From the NCBI GenBank assembly GCA_015501055.1, contig JADNYV010000013.1, forward strand, positions 124,001-188,000: a stretch of DNA of 64,000 bases, written 5' to 3'. The DNA is from Mucidula mucida. Taxonomy: Eukaryota; Basidiomycota; Agaricomycetes; Agaricales; Physalacriaceae. The translations under genes were made by a program, and so were the position numbers. Positions 1-10,636 of the stretch are shown one piece after another. Positions within the stretch are counted from its first letter, which is position 1. Each line of letters begins with the position of its first letter. The notes under the pieces are model-generated. The model saw nothing but the letters and a program-made list of their open reading frames with translations, did not search any database and had not been told where the DNA came from.

Positions 1-1267
1 GTGTCCTCGGCGCGTTTGCTATGAGCTGTCTGTTCTTCCAGTGCTGCACCGAACTTGAGATAACTCTTAAGCACGTTGTCAAGACCCGGCGCCCATCATA
101 GTTCTTAGACTCTAGCTTGATGCTCTCTTTTCCTTTGTTCAATCTCTTCATCCACCCTTGCGAAACAAGTCTGTTACAATGTAATGGTATGGAGGTTGTA
201 TGGAGGAGAGCTTGTATCTTGTCCTGCTCTGAATGCAAGACAACCATGGCCTTGGTCGTATTTTTGAATGTTTTCAAACACTGTTGTCAGGAGTGATGGC
301 TTGTCGTACAGTCGTGCGGGATGGCGCGGATGGCAATACTAGGGTCCGGACGGTAGGCCCAGGTAACGTCGCCGAAAACAGAGTCTCGACATGATGCATG
401 ATATGTCTTGTGGTTTGTGTAGAAGCATTCCTGAAGCTGGTATTATAGTACCGCGGCGGGTAACCGTGAAGGATTGATGTCAATCTCTGTCAAGTTGGGG
501 TACAAATGATGTTAGTGGTGTTGGTACGCGAAGTCCGCCTTCTTGGCGAGTTATTGGATTTCAAAGTCATCTTCGGATCACTCAAGTACATCTCGTTTAC
601 TCGGCCATCGTGGACATGATTCAAGGATAGTGAGCCTTGCATAATGTGGCGCAGTCTCCCAGAATGTACGACACAAGTTTTGTGGTAGAGAGCGGTCATA
701 TAGCGCCTGATAACTCTCAATTTCGAGCCTACAAACCGCCTCCGAGTAGCCCGACTTCAAGGAGTGAGTCCCAAATAGGCAGGAGAGCGGACGAGGTGAC
801 CCAAGCACGTGAGCGGCATACCGCTTTTGTCCAGACTCCAGACCACACGTTGAACGTTAAACGTTAAACTCCTGAGTGCCACAATAGCACCTAGACTAGG
901 CTGAAATCTTCTGATGCACGATCATTGCCGCTTACTCTCAGGATAGGAAATACACCATCGTTGATAACAGCGCCGCCTTAGCGTAGACCAGTGACTTTGC
1001 TCTTCTGGGCTTGTGGTAGGCGGCGCCGGCATTGAACCCGTCGGGATTGTACAGGGTATATACACCCCCTCTGATCCCCATCCATTAGTCCACTTTCTGG
1101 CGATACGCGTTTGTGAAATACACATCCTGGGGCGGCATGATGTGCGTTGATACGATCGGTTTTCTTACGCCGTAATCGGCGACTGCGATCATTGCCTCCT
1201 TTTTCACTTGTTACATATTCTCTGATTTCAGCAAAAGGATGTCCATCCCTCCTTCCTTCTCAGCACT
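1..1267. other. No gene recognised; upstream region of the 7-TM gene
   Basis: Only short overlapping reading frames are present and none resembles a known family. A TATATA stretch near 1049 could serve the gene starting at 1268, but it lies over 200 bases upstream. The first hundred bases might be the tail of a gene outside the window; nothing in them supports this directly. Confidence 0.4.
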
Positions 1268-3128
1268 ATGGCCATCACCATTGGCTTTCCTACAGAGTTT
1301 CCGTGAGTCGTCGTTCGCGATTGGCCGTGACTTGAGCCGACATATTGCTCCAGCTTCGAGGAATTGGACGTGACAAGGACAGATATCATATTGGGGTCCA
1401 TTGTCTTCGGTTTCTACGTGCGTAATCTATCGGTTGGTAATTATATCGCGCGCTCATGCACTCTCATTCTTAGTTCGGCTTCGCGATACATGTAGGATGG
1501 ACGGCTATTTTGGAAACGAGAAGAGCTAGACGAGTAAGTTCGTTGCCTTTTTTTAAATGACATACTTCTCATGAAATATGAAGCTTACTGGTTACATTCT
1601 CATGCTATGGCTGGAGATTGCTGCGTACGTTCCTCTGTCCTATTTTTCTTTTGCCTTCTTACTCATGTCCGTGTAGTGATACAGGTTTCGCTGTGAGTGG
1701 ACTGTATCCTATTTTCTTCAGTAACTCGAATACCCGTCTACCAGATCGCATCTTGGGGATACCTGTACGTCCTCTTTCTCTTGTAATGCGACTTCTCTGA
1801 TTGTGCTATAGTTATAAGATCTTTCCTCCCGGACTGGGCCTCTTCCTTTCTATCATCCTTATGTGGATACTCCAGGTGTGTCTGACCGCAGTCGTTGCTT
1901 CTTCTTCTAATCGTCATCGCTCTTCTTTTACAAGGTCACCTGCCTCATGCTCATCATCGTCAATCGTTTATGTATCTTGTATTCCGAACCTCACCAAAGG
2001 GTAAGCCCCCTCCCCCCTGCTTTAGCTCTACTATCTGAACTCTCATTTCTTCAAACCCACAGTTCAGATTGCGCTTCACTGTGTCTGTCATTGTCGGCCT
2101 CATCTCTGTCTCCTCTGCATGTATCTGTGAGTCAGACCAGTCAACTTGATGCTGTCGCTCACCGACGTGCTTAGGGATACCTGCTCAGCTTCAGATCAGT
2201 GCTAAATTCATATGGGTATGTTGACACTCTATCGATCCCTACACTAACTGACATCTCGCCTTAGTTGAACCACTGGTGCGTGATGAGACTGGGTGGCCAA
2301 CACAATACCTGACTCCGCGTAGGTGGGACAAGTTTGAGAAGTCCGTGTACCTTCGTACGTGTCCAGCGTCGGTACTGCCCTCTATGTCTCGCTGACTACA
2401 GCCCAGTTTTGGATCTCGCCCTCAACCTTCTTTTCATCCGTGTGGTCAAAACACGACTTGTTCAGCACGGCTTGAAGAAATACGATCGTGTCATGAAGTA
2501 AGTCATCGTATGAAATACGTCGACTGACAGATACTGAAGTCGTCCTGTAGATTCAATCAGTACATCATCATCGTGTCCATTGCGATGGATGTTCTCTTGA
2601 TCAGTATGACTGCTCTTCCCAACGGATTCGTATATTGCCAGGTATGCGAGTTCGATCTCATATTGCGTGTTGTTGCTTATAGATTCAGTTCCACCCTGTC
2701 GTGTATATCGTGAAGCTCAACATCGAAATGGCTATGTCTCGTTCGTCATTTCGACTCTATGACTCAGCGCAATATTCATACGCCTGTGATAGGTCTCCTT
2801 ATCAAAGTTGCTCGCTCGACTGGTATCAATGTCTACGAAGAGGAGCCTGCGCGCACATCATCGCATACGACCAGTGGCAATAAGACGAATCAGAACATGT
2901 AGGCTATTTCGTATGCTCTGCTTCCAATCTCATCGTTCCTCCTTAGGGCTGTTCATGTCACCACACAGGTCTATACGGAACATCCTGACGAGTTCGGTGA
3001 GTATCTTCTATCTCCTACTCAAACCCAATAAGTTAAGCGTGCTAGAAATGAACCCTCGCGTCCGAAAAGAAGTCACCTTTGCGGGAAGCACGAAATCTGA
3101 CCCCGATATCAAGGCGACTGCGATATAA
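1268..3128 (+). CDS. Multi-pass (probably 7-TM) membrane protein of an uncharacterised agaricomycete family
   Basis: I see about a dozen short exons that splice with GT-AG borders. The start is ATG at 1268 (MAITIGFPTEFP), followed at once by a GTGAGT donor. Hydrophobic segments follow in order: LGSIVFGFY (about 1390), YILMLWLEIAA (about 1590), FLSIILMWILQ (about 1850), CLMLIIVNRLCILYSE (about 1945), a stretch from 2060 to 2130, and IIIVSIAMDVLLISMTAL (about 2565). Family-like blocks are WDKFEKSVYL (about 2324), LNLLFIRVVKTRLV (about 2418) and HPVVYIVKLNIEMAMS (about 2693). The last exons are polar and cytoplasmic-like, ending in a TAA at 3126. Comparable proteins are common in mushroom-forming fungi and have no assigned role that I know of. 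It stands alone, with no operon-like partner. Internal splice sites are estimates, especially between 1680 and 1800. Confidence 0.7.
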
Positions 3129-4945
3129 CGTGAGTCTCCATTGCTCCTGCTGTCGATGCGTATTTTAAACCGTGTTTCTAAGGTTACTCTATTTACAGCG
3201 CGTCTATGTCTGTGCTACGGTCTCAAGAGCAGACGAAATCTACCTCCTTCCGCCTTTGTGAACCTATACATGTACTTGCTGCTGGGCCACACCAGATTCC
3301 TGGCGAATTGCGGATTTACGCGAGATTGTACTATTGCCTCATGGGAGCTTCTCAATAACAATAGTTCGACGTGCATGGAAACGGCCACCGGAGATAATGA
3401 TCCGCCTACGTGAGCTCACGGCTAGCAATCTAGCATCCGGGAAGTGCTTAGTGCACGCCTTCGTCGCGCTGTTCGGTCCGCACAATATGCCTACCGACGT
3501 CGAAGGAGCTTGCGGGAGTGCAGCTTTCATTCCTCAGATGGTAAGATAGTCCGCGGGATAAGCTTTGATGTGCCCATTTGGGCCAACTGATGGCTCCAGA
3601 TACTGCTCACGTTTCAGCAGCGTCGGAATATCCTCTGTGCGATACCGTTGTGGAGCTTATGCGCCATTTTACGAAACTACTCATGTCGTGGCGCTTTCTT
3701 CAGAACTCGATTTCGTTCGAGACTCGATAACGGTGACTACTCATCGACAATAAATAGATCCACACCCTCTTTTGCGCTACATGGACGGCTCCTTTTGAAC
3801 TTGGCATCGCTTTCACGTCTTTGCTTCAATGCTTAGATAGCGGATACTATTGAGAGTGTTCCACTTTTGCATGACAATCGGCGACGACCGTTGATGCACT
3901 CGAAAGCGTCTGGGACTGGTGCAGAAAAGCGTCACGAACCATGCACGCTTTTCTGTGCAAGGTCGCCGGAGTTAGGACATCGGCGACAAGGGCAATCTCC
4001 CGAATCACGAGTGACTGCTTAGAGTTGTGGGCTCTATAGCTAGTCAATACACTTGCGAATAGACTCAGGTTGACCTGACTCCTCCGTCGATCGTCATGAA
4101 TGTCGAGCGCTGGGGTTGTGCGCGAATAGTTATCGGTTTCGTGCCAGTAATGAATGCGTCTGATGCTCTGAAAGGATTATTCTTGAGAAACGGCGTGGCG
4201 CGGGCTTTTTATTTGCATACATGCACTGAACAAGCAAGGACGAATACACGGCACGTCTATGCTTGGAGACCCGGGTAAGATGTGATCGTCAACGAAGACG
4301 TGACACTATGTCAACGCAACTCTTGGCGTAGGTCACTCTGGACTTGTCTACAACGTTCTCTACCTCTCACCTGCGGTGTCCAACCACAGACTAAAGGACC
4401 TGTTTCAAGGTATGACTTCTGTGTCGTCTACTCGACTGCGCATACAGCTGATATCTATATCAGACTTGAATTCCGACAAGGATTGCTGAACTTCAACAAA
4501 CAAACACCTACAATCTGTGAATTGTCCATCCGACACGGATATTGGGCCAAAGTACTGCAGCGTGGCACGTCATCAAGTGAATATGGTGTTATCTCAGTGA
4601 AGACAGAGTATGCCATGACACCCATCGGCCGCGAACCAACTCATCAGCACGCATGGATTGGTTCGGATACCTTCGCTTTCAATCACTCTTCGTCCGACAC
4701 CTTTTTGTACCTGACTTGTAACGCTCAGTGATCTGCCGCGATTCGGGCTTCACCAGTATTGATGTTGCCGACACCGTGACTCGTCGAGTATACAATCATG
4801 ACGTTTACATCCCGATTGATGTGGAAGATCCAACCTGTTATGGACGTGCCTACAATGGCATGCAGTACTTTCGCGACCTTTTTATAGAAGCCGCGTCCAT
4901 GGTTAGCGGGCTTGCTGCCTTTCCTTCTCGTCCTCTCAGTCCAAG
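3129..4945. other. Gene-poor interval between the 7-TM gene and the transcription factor
   Basis: This holds short frames in both directions, the longest on the plus strand at 4282-4731 (149 codons) and 4728-5288. None has a recognisable motif, and the second overlaps the first exons of the transcription factor in a different frame. The part nearest 4946 presumably carries that gene's promoter and leader. No clear TATA box was identified. Confidence 0.4.
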
Positions 4946-7436
4946 ATGGCTTATCCTCTATTTGATGCCACCACCGAGTTCAAGGCCAACGGAGAGCTTT
5001 CCCGCATCAGATCACACAAGGGTAACGCCCCAACACTCCCCCAGACGAAATGTTGTCCTCTTTGCCCCGCGAAGTTCACCCGAACGACGCATCTACATCG
5101 ACACCTTCGATCGCGTACGTCTTGTCACTCCACATACGCGCCGTCTTGTCCTCACAGTACATGTATCAGATACGAACGAGCGGTGTCATAAATGTGAAGT
5201 GAGTTCTTCATCCTTCTTAGCATTCACACTCCAACCTCATCTTCTAGTTGTGCTCTGCAGAGTTTACTCGCAGCGATCTGTTAACTAGACATAAGAAGAC
5301 CTGTGGAGATCCGTACGTCCTTTGACCCTATGAGAAGCTTCCCAGTGTAATACTTCCCTGTCCCTCACTCAGTGCTATGCAACGGTCCAGACGAAAGTCG
5401 TGCCAGGTAAGAATGCGGCATTACTCTCGACCTTCATGGTTGACCACTTTACTTCCAGGCTTGTGCTGAATCGAAAGTGAAATGCGATTTGCAATATCCT
5501 TGCTCGAAGTGCATATCCCGGGGGAAGTCGTGTTTCTTTGTCAACGACCCCGCGATATCTCGAAGTAAGAAATGCCAATCCGAACAGAAGAAACGGAGCG
5601 AAGGCTCGGACACGTATGGATCACAGACATCTGCTTCGACGACACCTAGCCCAAGCAGTCACTCATTCCCTCCCTATGCCTCATCGCCGAGCTCTAGTAG
5701 CTCAAGCCTTTACGACTCCTCGCCTCGTACCCCACCGATCGATTACCACTTTCTGGAGACCAAATCTACTCTAGACCTGACGAAATTATTTCCGGATGAT
5801 ATTTTCGCAGAACAGCCACGACTCTCAGAAGAGGAACAAACTTGGTGGAACAGCGCATTGGATCGATCACATATTTTCAGTGCGCCGTCGATGTCCGCTG
5901 GAGTCCCGTATATGGACGGTCCTGCTACGTGCTCTGCTAAAGCAAGTACAGTCCCAAAATGCGACACATCTGTTCCACCTGAAACTGAACTAAACCATTA
6001 TTGTACGCATTTTCTCACGATTTCCTCGTCTTCTCCAATTAACGTTTTCCTATCGTCAAGTGTATCTGTTTTTAGAAACGTTCTCAACTCAACTCCCGAT
6101 TATACATCGGCACACCTGGAACGCCGACGACAAGCATCCAATCCTACTTCGCGCAATGCAAGCATGCGGCGCGCTCTTCGTCAAAACGCGTCCAGCGGTG
6201 CGATTCATCTCGGAGACCATATCGTTTACACGGGATGTGATAATGGAGGAATTTGTACGTCCAGCCGCGTTGCTATGTGGATTTATCGCCCATCGCACCC
6301 CCAGACTCGGGAGACCCCTACACAGCAGGACTATCTTATCCTAGCAGTAGCACTTCTCCAGACGATTGGTCTATTTCACCAAACCCTCGAACTTCGAGAT
6401 TCCTCCAATGTCTGGCATGGTATGCTCGTGACGGTGAGTATACTGCTCACCGATTAGTACTCTCTGACAAATCGTACAGATGATTCGGCAGTCCGCGGCG
6501 GTCGGTCGTTCGCGGACCTGGGCCGTTCCAGATTTAGATGACTTACAGTCTCTAGAGAAAGCGTGGCGCGACTGGGCATTGCACGAGACAATCAAGAGGT
6601 CAGTCTAGTTTTAATCCTGTACATCGTATTAGTACTAACAACTACGCAGGGGGCTTCTGCTTTCTTACCTCCACGACTGCTGTCATTGTATATACTTCGA
6701 CCTCTCTCCTTCTTTTCAGCGCGGTGACCTCGACATGGAACTTCCATGCGATGATGCTCAGTGGAATGCGCCCAGCGCCGTCGAGTGGTACGCCACTATC
6801 AATTCCCCCTCAAAATATGGGATCGGACCCACCCGCCTCATGGGTATGCCTGTACAAAAGGCTTTGAACGCAATGGGCGACGCGCGCCTCTCGCGTTCAT
6901 TACCTCCGCAGAATATGTTTTCCATGTTCATTCTGATACATGGTATTCTCCAGAGCATGCACTCTCTCCTTCATTCTGGGCAGGATCAACGTAGTAACGA
7001 CGATGTTCGTGGCAGTAGATCTCACTTCGGATTCCAGTTTGTCTTGCACAATTGGATACAGATGTGGGCTCTCTCTGCGGAAGAGCACGTCAAACAGCCC
7101 GATGTGGACGAACCCCCCTTTGCATACGATGCTCTACCGTTCTACTGGCTGGCTCAGATATCGTTGCTGGCGATACAATCTAGAAACACGTCCTGCATTG
7201 AAGGCGTGGCGAATACGCGATTCTTCATGATGAAGGAGTGGCTGCGTCGGATACGCTCTTTGCTCCGCGCAAATAAAGCCGTACCGCCCGATCTTTGGAA
7301 AGAGCTCATGGTTATACAGGAGAAGATGTTGAAGGACCAGTCTGCAGCATCCTGCGATCGACACAGCGGATTGGTGCCTTTTTTCCTGAGTGTTAGTCCC
7401 TTATTTAGAGTACGTCGGCTAGGTTATTGTACTTAG
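4946..7436 (+). CDS. Fungal transcription factor with C2H2 fingers, a Zn2Cys6 cluster and a fungal-specific regulatory domain
   Basis: Translation starts at MAYPLFDATTEF (4946). Splicing gives a first finger CPLC-x12-H-x3-H ending HLRSHTNERC, then a second finger CELC-x12-H-x3-C ending in KKTC. About 15 residues later comes a complete binuclear cluster, C-x2-C-x6-C-x5-C-x2-C-x6-C, starting CQACAESKVKC (5458-5530). A Ser/Pro-rich linker follows. The fungal_trans-type middle region includes LETFSTQLPIIHRHTW and LLRAMQACGALF (about 6065-6160), HDCCHCIYFDL (about 6670) and YATINSPSKY, RLMGMPVQKAL (about 6790-6870). The protein ends after RRLGYCT. It should bind DNA in the nucleus as a pathway regulator, but its target is not visible. 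Carrying both finger types in tandem is less usual than Zn2Cys6 alone. Exons at 5995-6070 and 6255-6660 are split by short introns that I placed by frame. The last 40 codons could contain another intron. Confidence 0.85.
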
Positions 7437-7520
7437 ATCATCGATTACGGCTGTGACAGCTTTCACTTGTCGGCCGATGTGCTGAGCACCAAAACGGCAT
7501 GTCATGTTCACGCAACCTCG

Positions 7521-7760
7521 CTGTACTGAGACCGGAACCGAACAACATAACGCCCCCGAATGTCTATTGATAAAACGACAGGCTGTATCTTCCTAGACAA
7601 TACGGTGGTTCATCAACACCTAACTTCAGTAGCGTTGAGGACCGGCTGTGCTGATACCGGGTCCGAGCAGCTACAACGCCCCGAACGTCGTCGACATGCT
7701 GAATTTCCTCAGACAATACGGTGGTTCACCGACAGGACGCCACATTAGGCATTGAGGGCC
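7521..7760. repeat. Two diverged direct repeats of about 115-125 bp
   Basis: The copies run roughly 7521-7632 and 7646-7760. Shared blocks, in the same order, are a GATACCGG/GAGACCGG-like segment, ACGCCCCCGAATGTC versus ACGCCCCGAACGTC, and AGACAATACGGTGGTTCA, which is identical in both, followed by a GCGTTGAGG/GCATTGAGG end. The array stops about 35 bases before the TATA box at 7794, so it could be a duplicated upstream promoter element. Confidence 0.7.
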
Positions 7761-7793
7761 GGCTCGGCACGGCAACGGCATTCAATCTCCGCC

Positions 7794-7800
7794 TATAAAA
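7794..7800 (+). promoter_or_regulatory. TATA box without an identified coding gene
   Basis: TATAAAA lies in the context GCCTATAAAAACC. It is followed by a pyrimidine-bearing leader and a donor-like GTAAGT. No open frame of useful size follows, so the transcript, if any, is unknown. Confidence 0.4.
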
Positions 7801-8711
7801 ACCATCAAGGAATCAATTTTGCTTCCTACCCACAATGTCCATGCAGCTGCAACTTCGACCATAACAGAGTCCCGTAAGTCGCTTTCCCTTCATACGTCGC
7901 TTCCAATGATTCCAAAATATACTGATTTTAATGAGCCTGACCTTCGGGTTTGACGACAATCTTTTTTTCTGAGACTTCGCGTTCATTTTCTATGATTGAA
8001 CATCGTACTGACGCATCATCAGCTAGGACACGGTGGTGTATTGTTGGGAAGAATTGTGATACTAGCAGCTACTTGGCTCGGAGGCGTCGTTGTCTACATT
8101 AGGCTACTGCGACAATGAGATTTCTTTTTAGCTTTCTCGACTCGGGTTTCTACAAATGAGGATGTCCCGGTACCAGCCTTTATAGTGCGCAATTGTCCTT
8201 ACTTGAACTCTTGAAGACGCGTTAAAATCTCCAGTGGCCGAACCAGAAACTTACCCGGCGGCAACAACCCAAGTTGGCCGCGGGATGGTATAGATCACTC
8301 GTCCTTGCCAACTACTCGACATCATTACTGGATATACTACGCAGTCGACAGGTTTCGTGATATCTTGGCGCTCGAATGATCGCGTGTCCTTACATGACTA
8401 GATGTTGTATGCTGCACGTTACAGTCGCGCCATAATTAACAGGCAAGCGATTCATTTTTCTCAAGATCAGAAATCATGATCCTCAGGATCAGCAGTCAAT
8501 TTCTTTGGTGAAGATCACTGGAAGATCACGACGGGACATCACTGTTCCCATGCCCATCTTTAACTTGCGGGCACTGAGGCCTGAGGCTTCAACTGAGTTG
8601 ATTGTTGCCAGTTCGTTTAGGCTTGGGCAATGATTCGTGTTGAGTACGTACAATCTATTGGGGTAACCTCTAGGGTAAAGTGCGTGTATAGTACGCGCAT
8701 GTTGATTCAGA

Positions 8712-10042
8712 TTACAGTTTACTTTCGCGGTCATGTTGCAGGATCCCGAAAACAACATCTGCCAGATCGTCTGGGACCTCTTGTACGATCTGGTAGACCT
8801 ATCAGGACGCTAGAGCTTGTAGTCGTCAACTCGACGTACCATATGACCGGCATCTGGGACGCGTGTGATTGAAGTAAAGCAACGATCTTTTAGCAAGGAC
8901 TCTTGTTTCGCTCTAGAACTGTGAAACCATGATCAGAGTTTTTCTTCCCGCAGAATTGAAGGCAAAGGTTACGCACAACATGTCATTGATTTCACCGAAG
9001 ACGACGTGGACAGGCTTTTTCTGGCATATATCATTCAGGACTGGTATTGGTGCTACAGCGTTGTGATCAAGAACAAACGGTGCCGCCTCGTGTTTTGGAC
9101 TGCACATGAGCGAAACCCCTCCTCCAGAAAGGGTTTTCAAGCCGTGTTTCTAAAACAAGGTCAGTCGACAGAGATCAGCGATTTGTATCATGAACTGACA
9201 ATGTAGACATCAAGTATTCTTTTATCCCATCGGCTCCAAGGAGCCCGAGATTCAAAAAATCTTCGGGCGTCTACACGAGTTGGCCAATTTGCATGGCGAT
9301 ACGGGATACTCCTTACTGCGACCTTGTATATCGGGGTGTCTTTTCCGAGCATGTCCTCCGGCCAGATCGCTGGCTCGACGAGTATCAAGGAGTCAATCTC
9401 CGTAGGATCAACAAAAGATGTGGCCAGCGTCCTGGTAGATGATTGTGAGAAGGAACGTTAGTTTCAAACAGCGGAGACGTACACCGATGCAGCGCCAGCA
9501 GAGTGGCCTAAGAGAACAACTTTATGGATTCCGCGGTGCACTCTGCCGGCAATGAACGTCTTGTACAAGTTGGCGCATGCTTCGCCGTAATCCAGGGCCC
9601 CTACAGCTCAGCTCAGCTCAGTCAAATTGTCGCCAGATTGAGAGACGTACGATAAGTGAACGATGGATCGTCAATCGTTGGCATGTTCAGCTCAGCAGAA
9701 GCACCATGTGTTTGCGCATCGACCGCCCAAGCCTCTAAGATCTGAGTCGGCGAGCCGCTAGAATGCTCGAAGAGCCTTTGGATGATTGTCTCCCATTGCT
9801 CCTTATCTATAATCTATGTTACCATTGATGCGCACAACACCCATTGAGAAAAACCCACGAAAACCAGTCCCATGCGCGAAGATCAGGACGTAACCAGGTT
9901 TGTCTTTCGACAGTAGACCGTCGCTCCCCAGAGGTGTATATCGTTTGGCGGTAGACTTCAGTGTGCTCCCGGTACCAGTAGTTTCGATAATGACGTTGTC
10001 AATGCGCAACGTCGGGCGAGTGACTTCAGTGATGGCCTCCAT
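8712..10042 (-). CDS. Alpha/beta hydrolase (AB hydrolase-1/6 type)
   Basis: The gene reads leftwards from MEAITEVTRP (10042) to a TAA at 8712-8714, in about seven exons with 45-60 nt introns. The oxyanion-hole region is FAHGTGF near 9865. Next come WETIIQRLFEHSSG and ILEAWAVDAQTHG, and then the nucleophile elbow VVLLGHSAGAASV (about 9500), whose Ser is the predicted catalytic nucleophile. EIDSLILVEPAIWPEDML follows near 9370. A late Asp lies in the FGEINDM region (about 8980), and the catalytic His is in RVPDAGHM (about 8840). The carboxy end is PDDLADVVFGILQ. No signal peptide is seen, so it is probably cytosolic. The substrate cannot be inferred. A TATAAAT box lies 39 bases upstream of the start. 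Confidence 0.87.
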
Positions 10043-10080
10043 GAATGCAGGATGTGGATAGAGTCTTCAGCGCTGAATCG

Positions 10081-10087
10081 ATTTATA
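10081..10087 (-). promoter_or_regulatory. TATA box of the alpha/beta hydrolase gene
   Basis: Read on the minus strand, the sequence is GGGTATAAATCG. It sits about 39 bases before the ATG at 10042, which implies a very short 5' leader. Confidence 0.6.
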
Positions 10088-10179
10088 CCCAGGTCATGAC
10101 TCGGTGCCACTGAGAGGTATCAACGATGAATCAGTGTACCGCTGATGAAAGACAACTTGTCCGTTCCGTGCCGCCGTAC

Positions 10180-10202
10180 ATCGACGCCACAGCGGCGTCG
10201 AT
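10180..10202. promoter_or_regulatory. Perfect 9-bp inverted repeat upstream of the hydrolase
   Basis: ATCGACGCC and GGCGTCGAT face each other across the 5-base spacer ACAGC. The dyad lies about 140 bases upstream of the hydrolase ATG. It lies downstream of the PARP stop, in the gap between the two minus-strand genes. It could be a binding site for a dimeric regulator of the hydrolase; a chance palindrome is possible. Confidence 0.35.
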
Positions 10203-10636
10203 CCCACTCGTTTAAAAACCTAGACCACTACAGAGTGCGGGAATTAGAGTTCGATTACATTTCCAGGCGCAGGCCTTGTGACAATCGGTGGTATATTTGG
10301 AGGAGGCCATGCACGTTCTGAAGCAACAGAGTTCGGTCACGTGAATGTCGAGCACGGTAAGGTACTCCCGAGGGCCGAGTCCGATCTCGCGTTGCCTGCT
10401 GATATTGACGATCTGGCTAGGCGAAGAGTCTATTTCTGGCTAATCGTCGACTAGCTTCCACTTACCCTGGCCTATCATGCAGGTAACAACATTCCAGCCA
10501 TGTGAATACGTGTCCGAAATGGTTGAAGCAATGTAATTGAGATAACGAACAACAGGCAATACGACAAAAGATGGCAAGAACAGATAGTCCATGGCTAGAT
10601 CGATCCATAGGAAGGAAACTCGTACAACCAATTCGG

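Larger units (their letters stand above)
7437..8711. other. Gene-poor interval downstream of the transcription factor
   Basis: No protein family is recognisable. The left part holds a diverged direct repeat (7521-7760) and a good TATA box (7794). After that box there is only a tiny frame, ATG at 7834, closed after nine codons, and then a GTAAGT donor-like site near 7873. This may be the start of an unannotated transcript with an untranslated first exon, or the relic of a lost gene. Confidence 0.35.
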
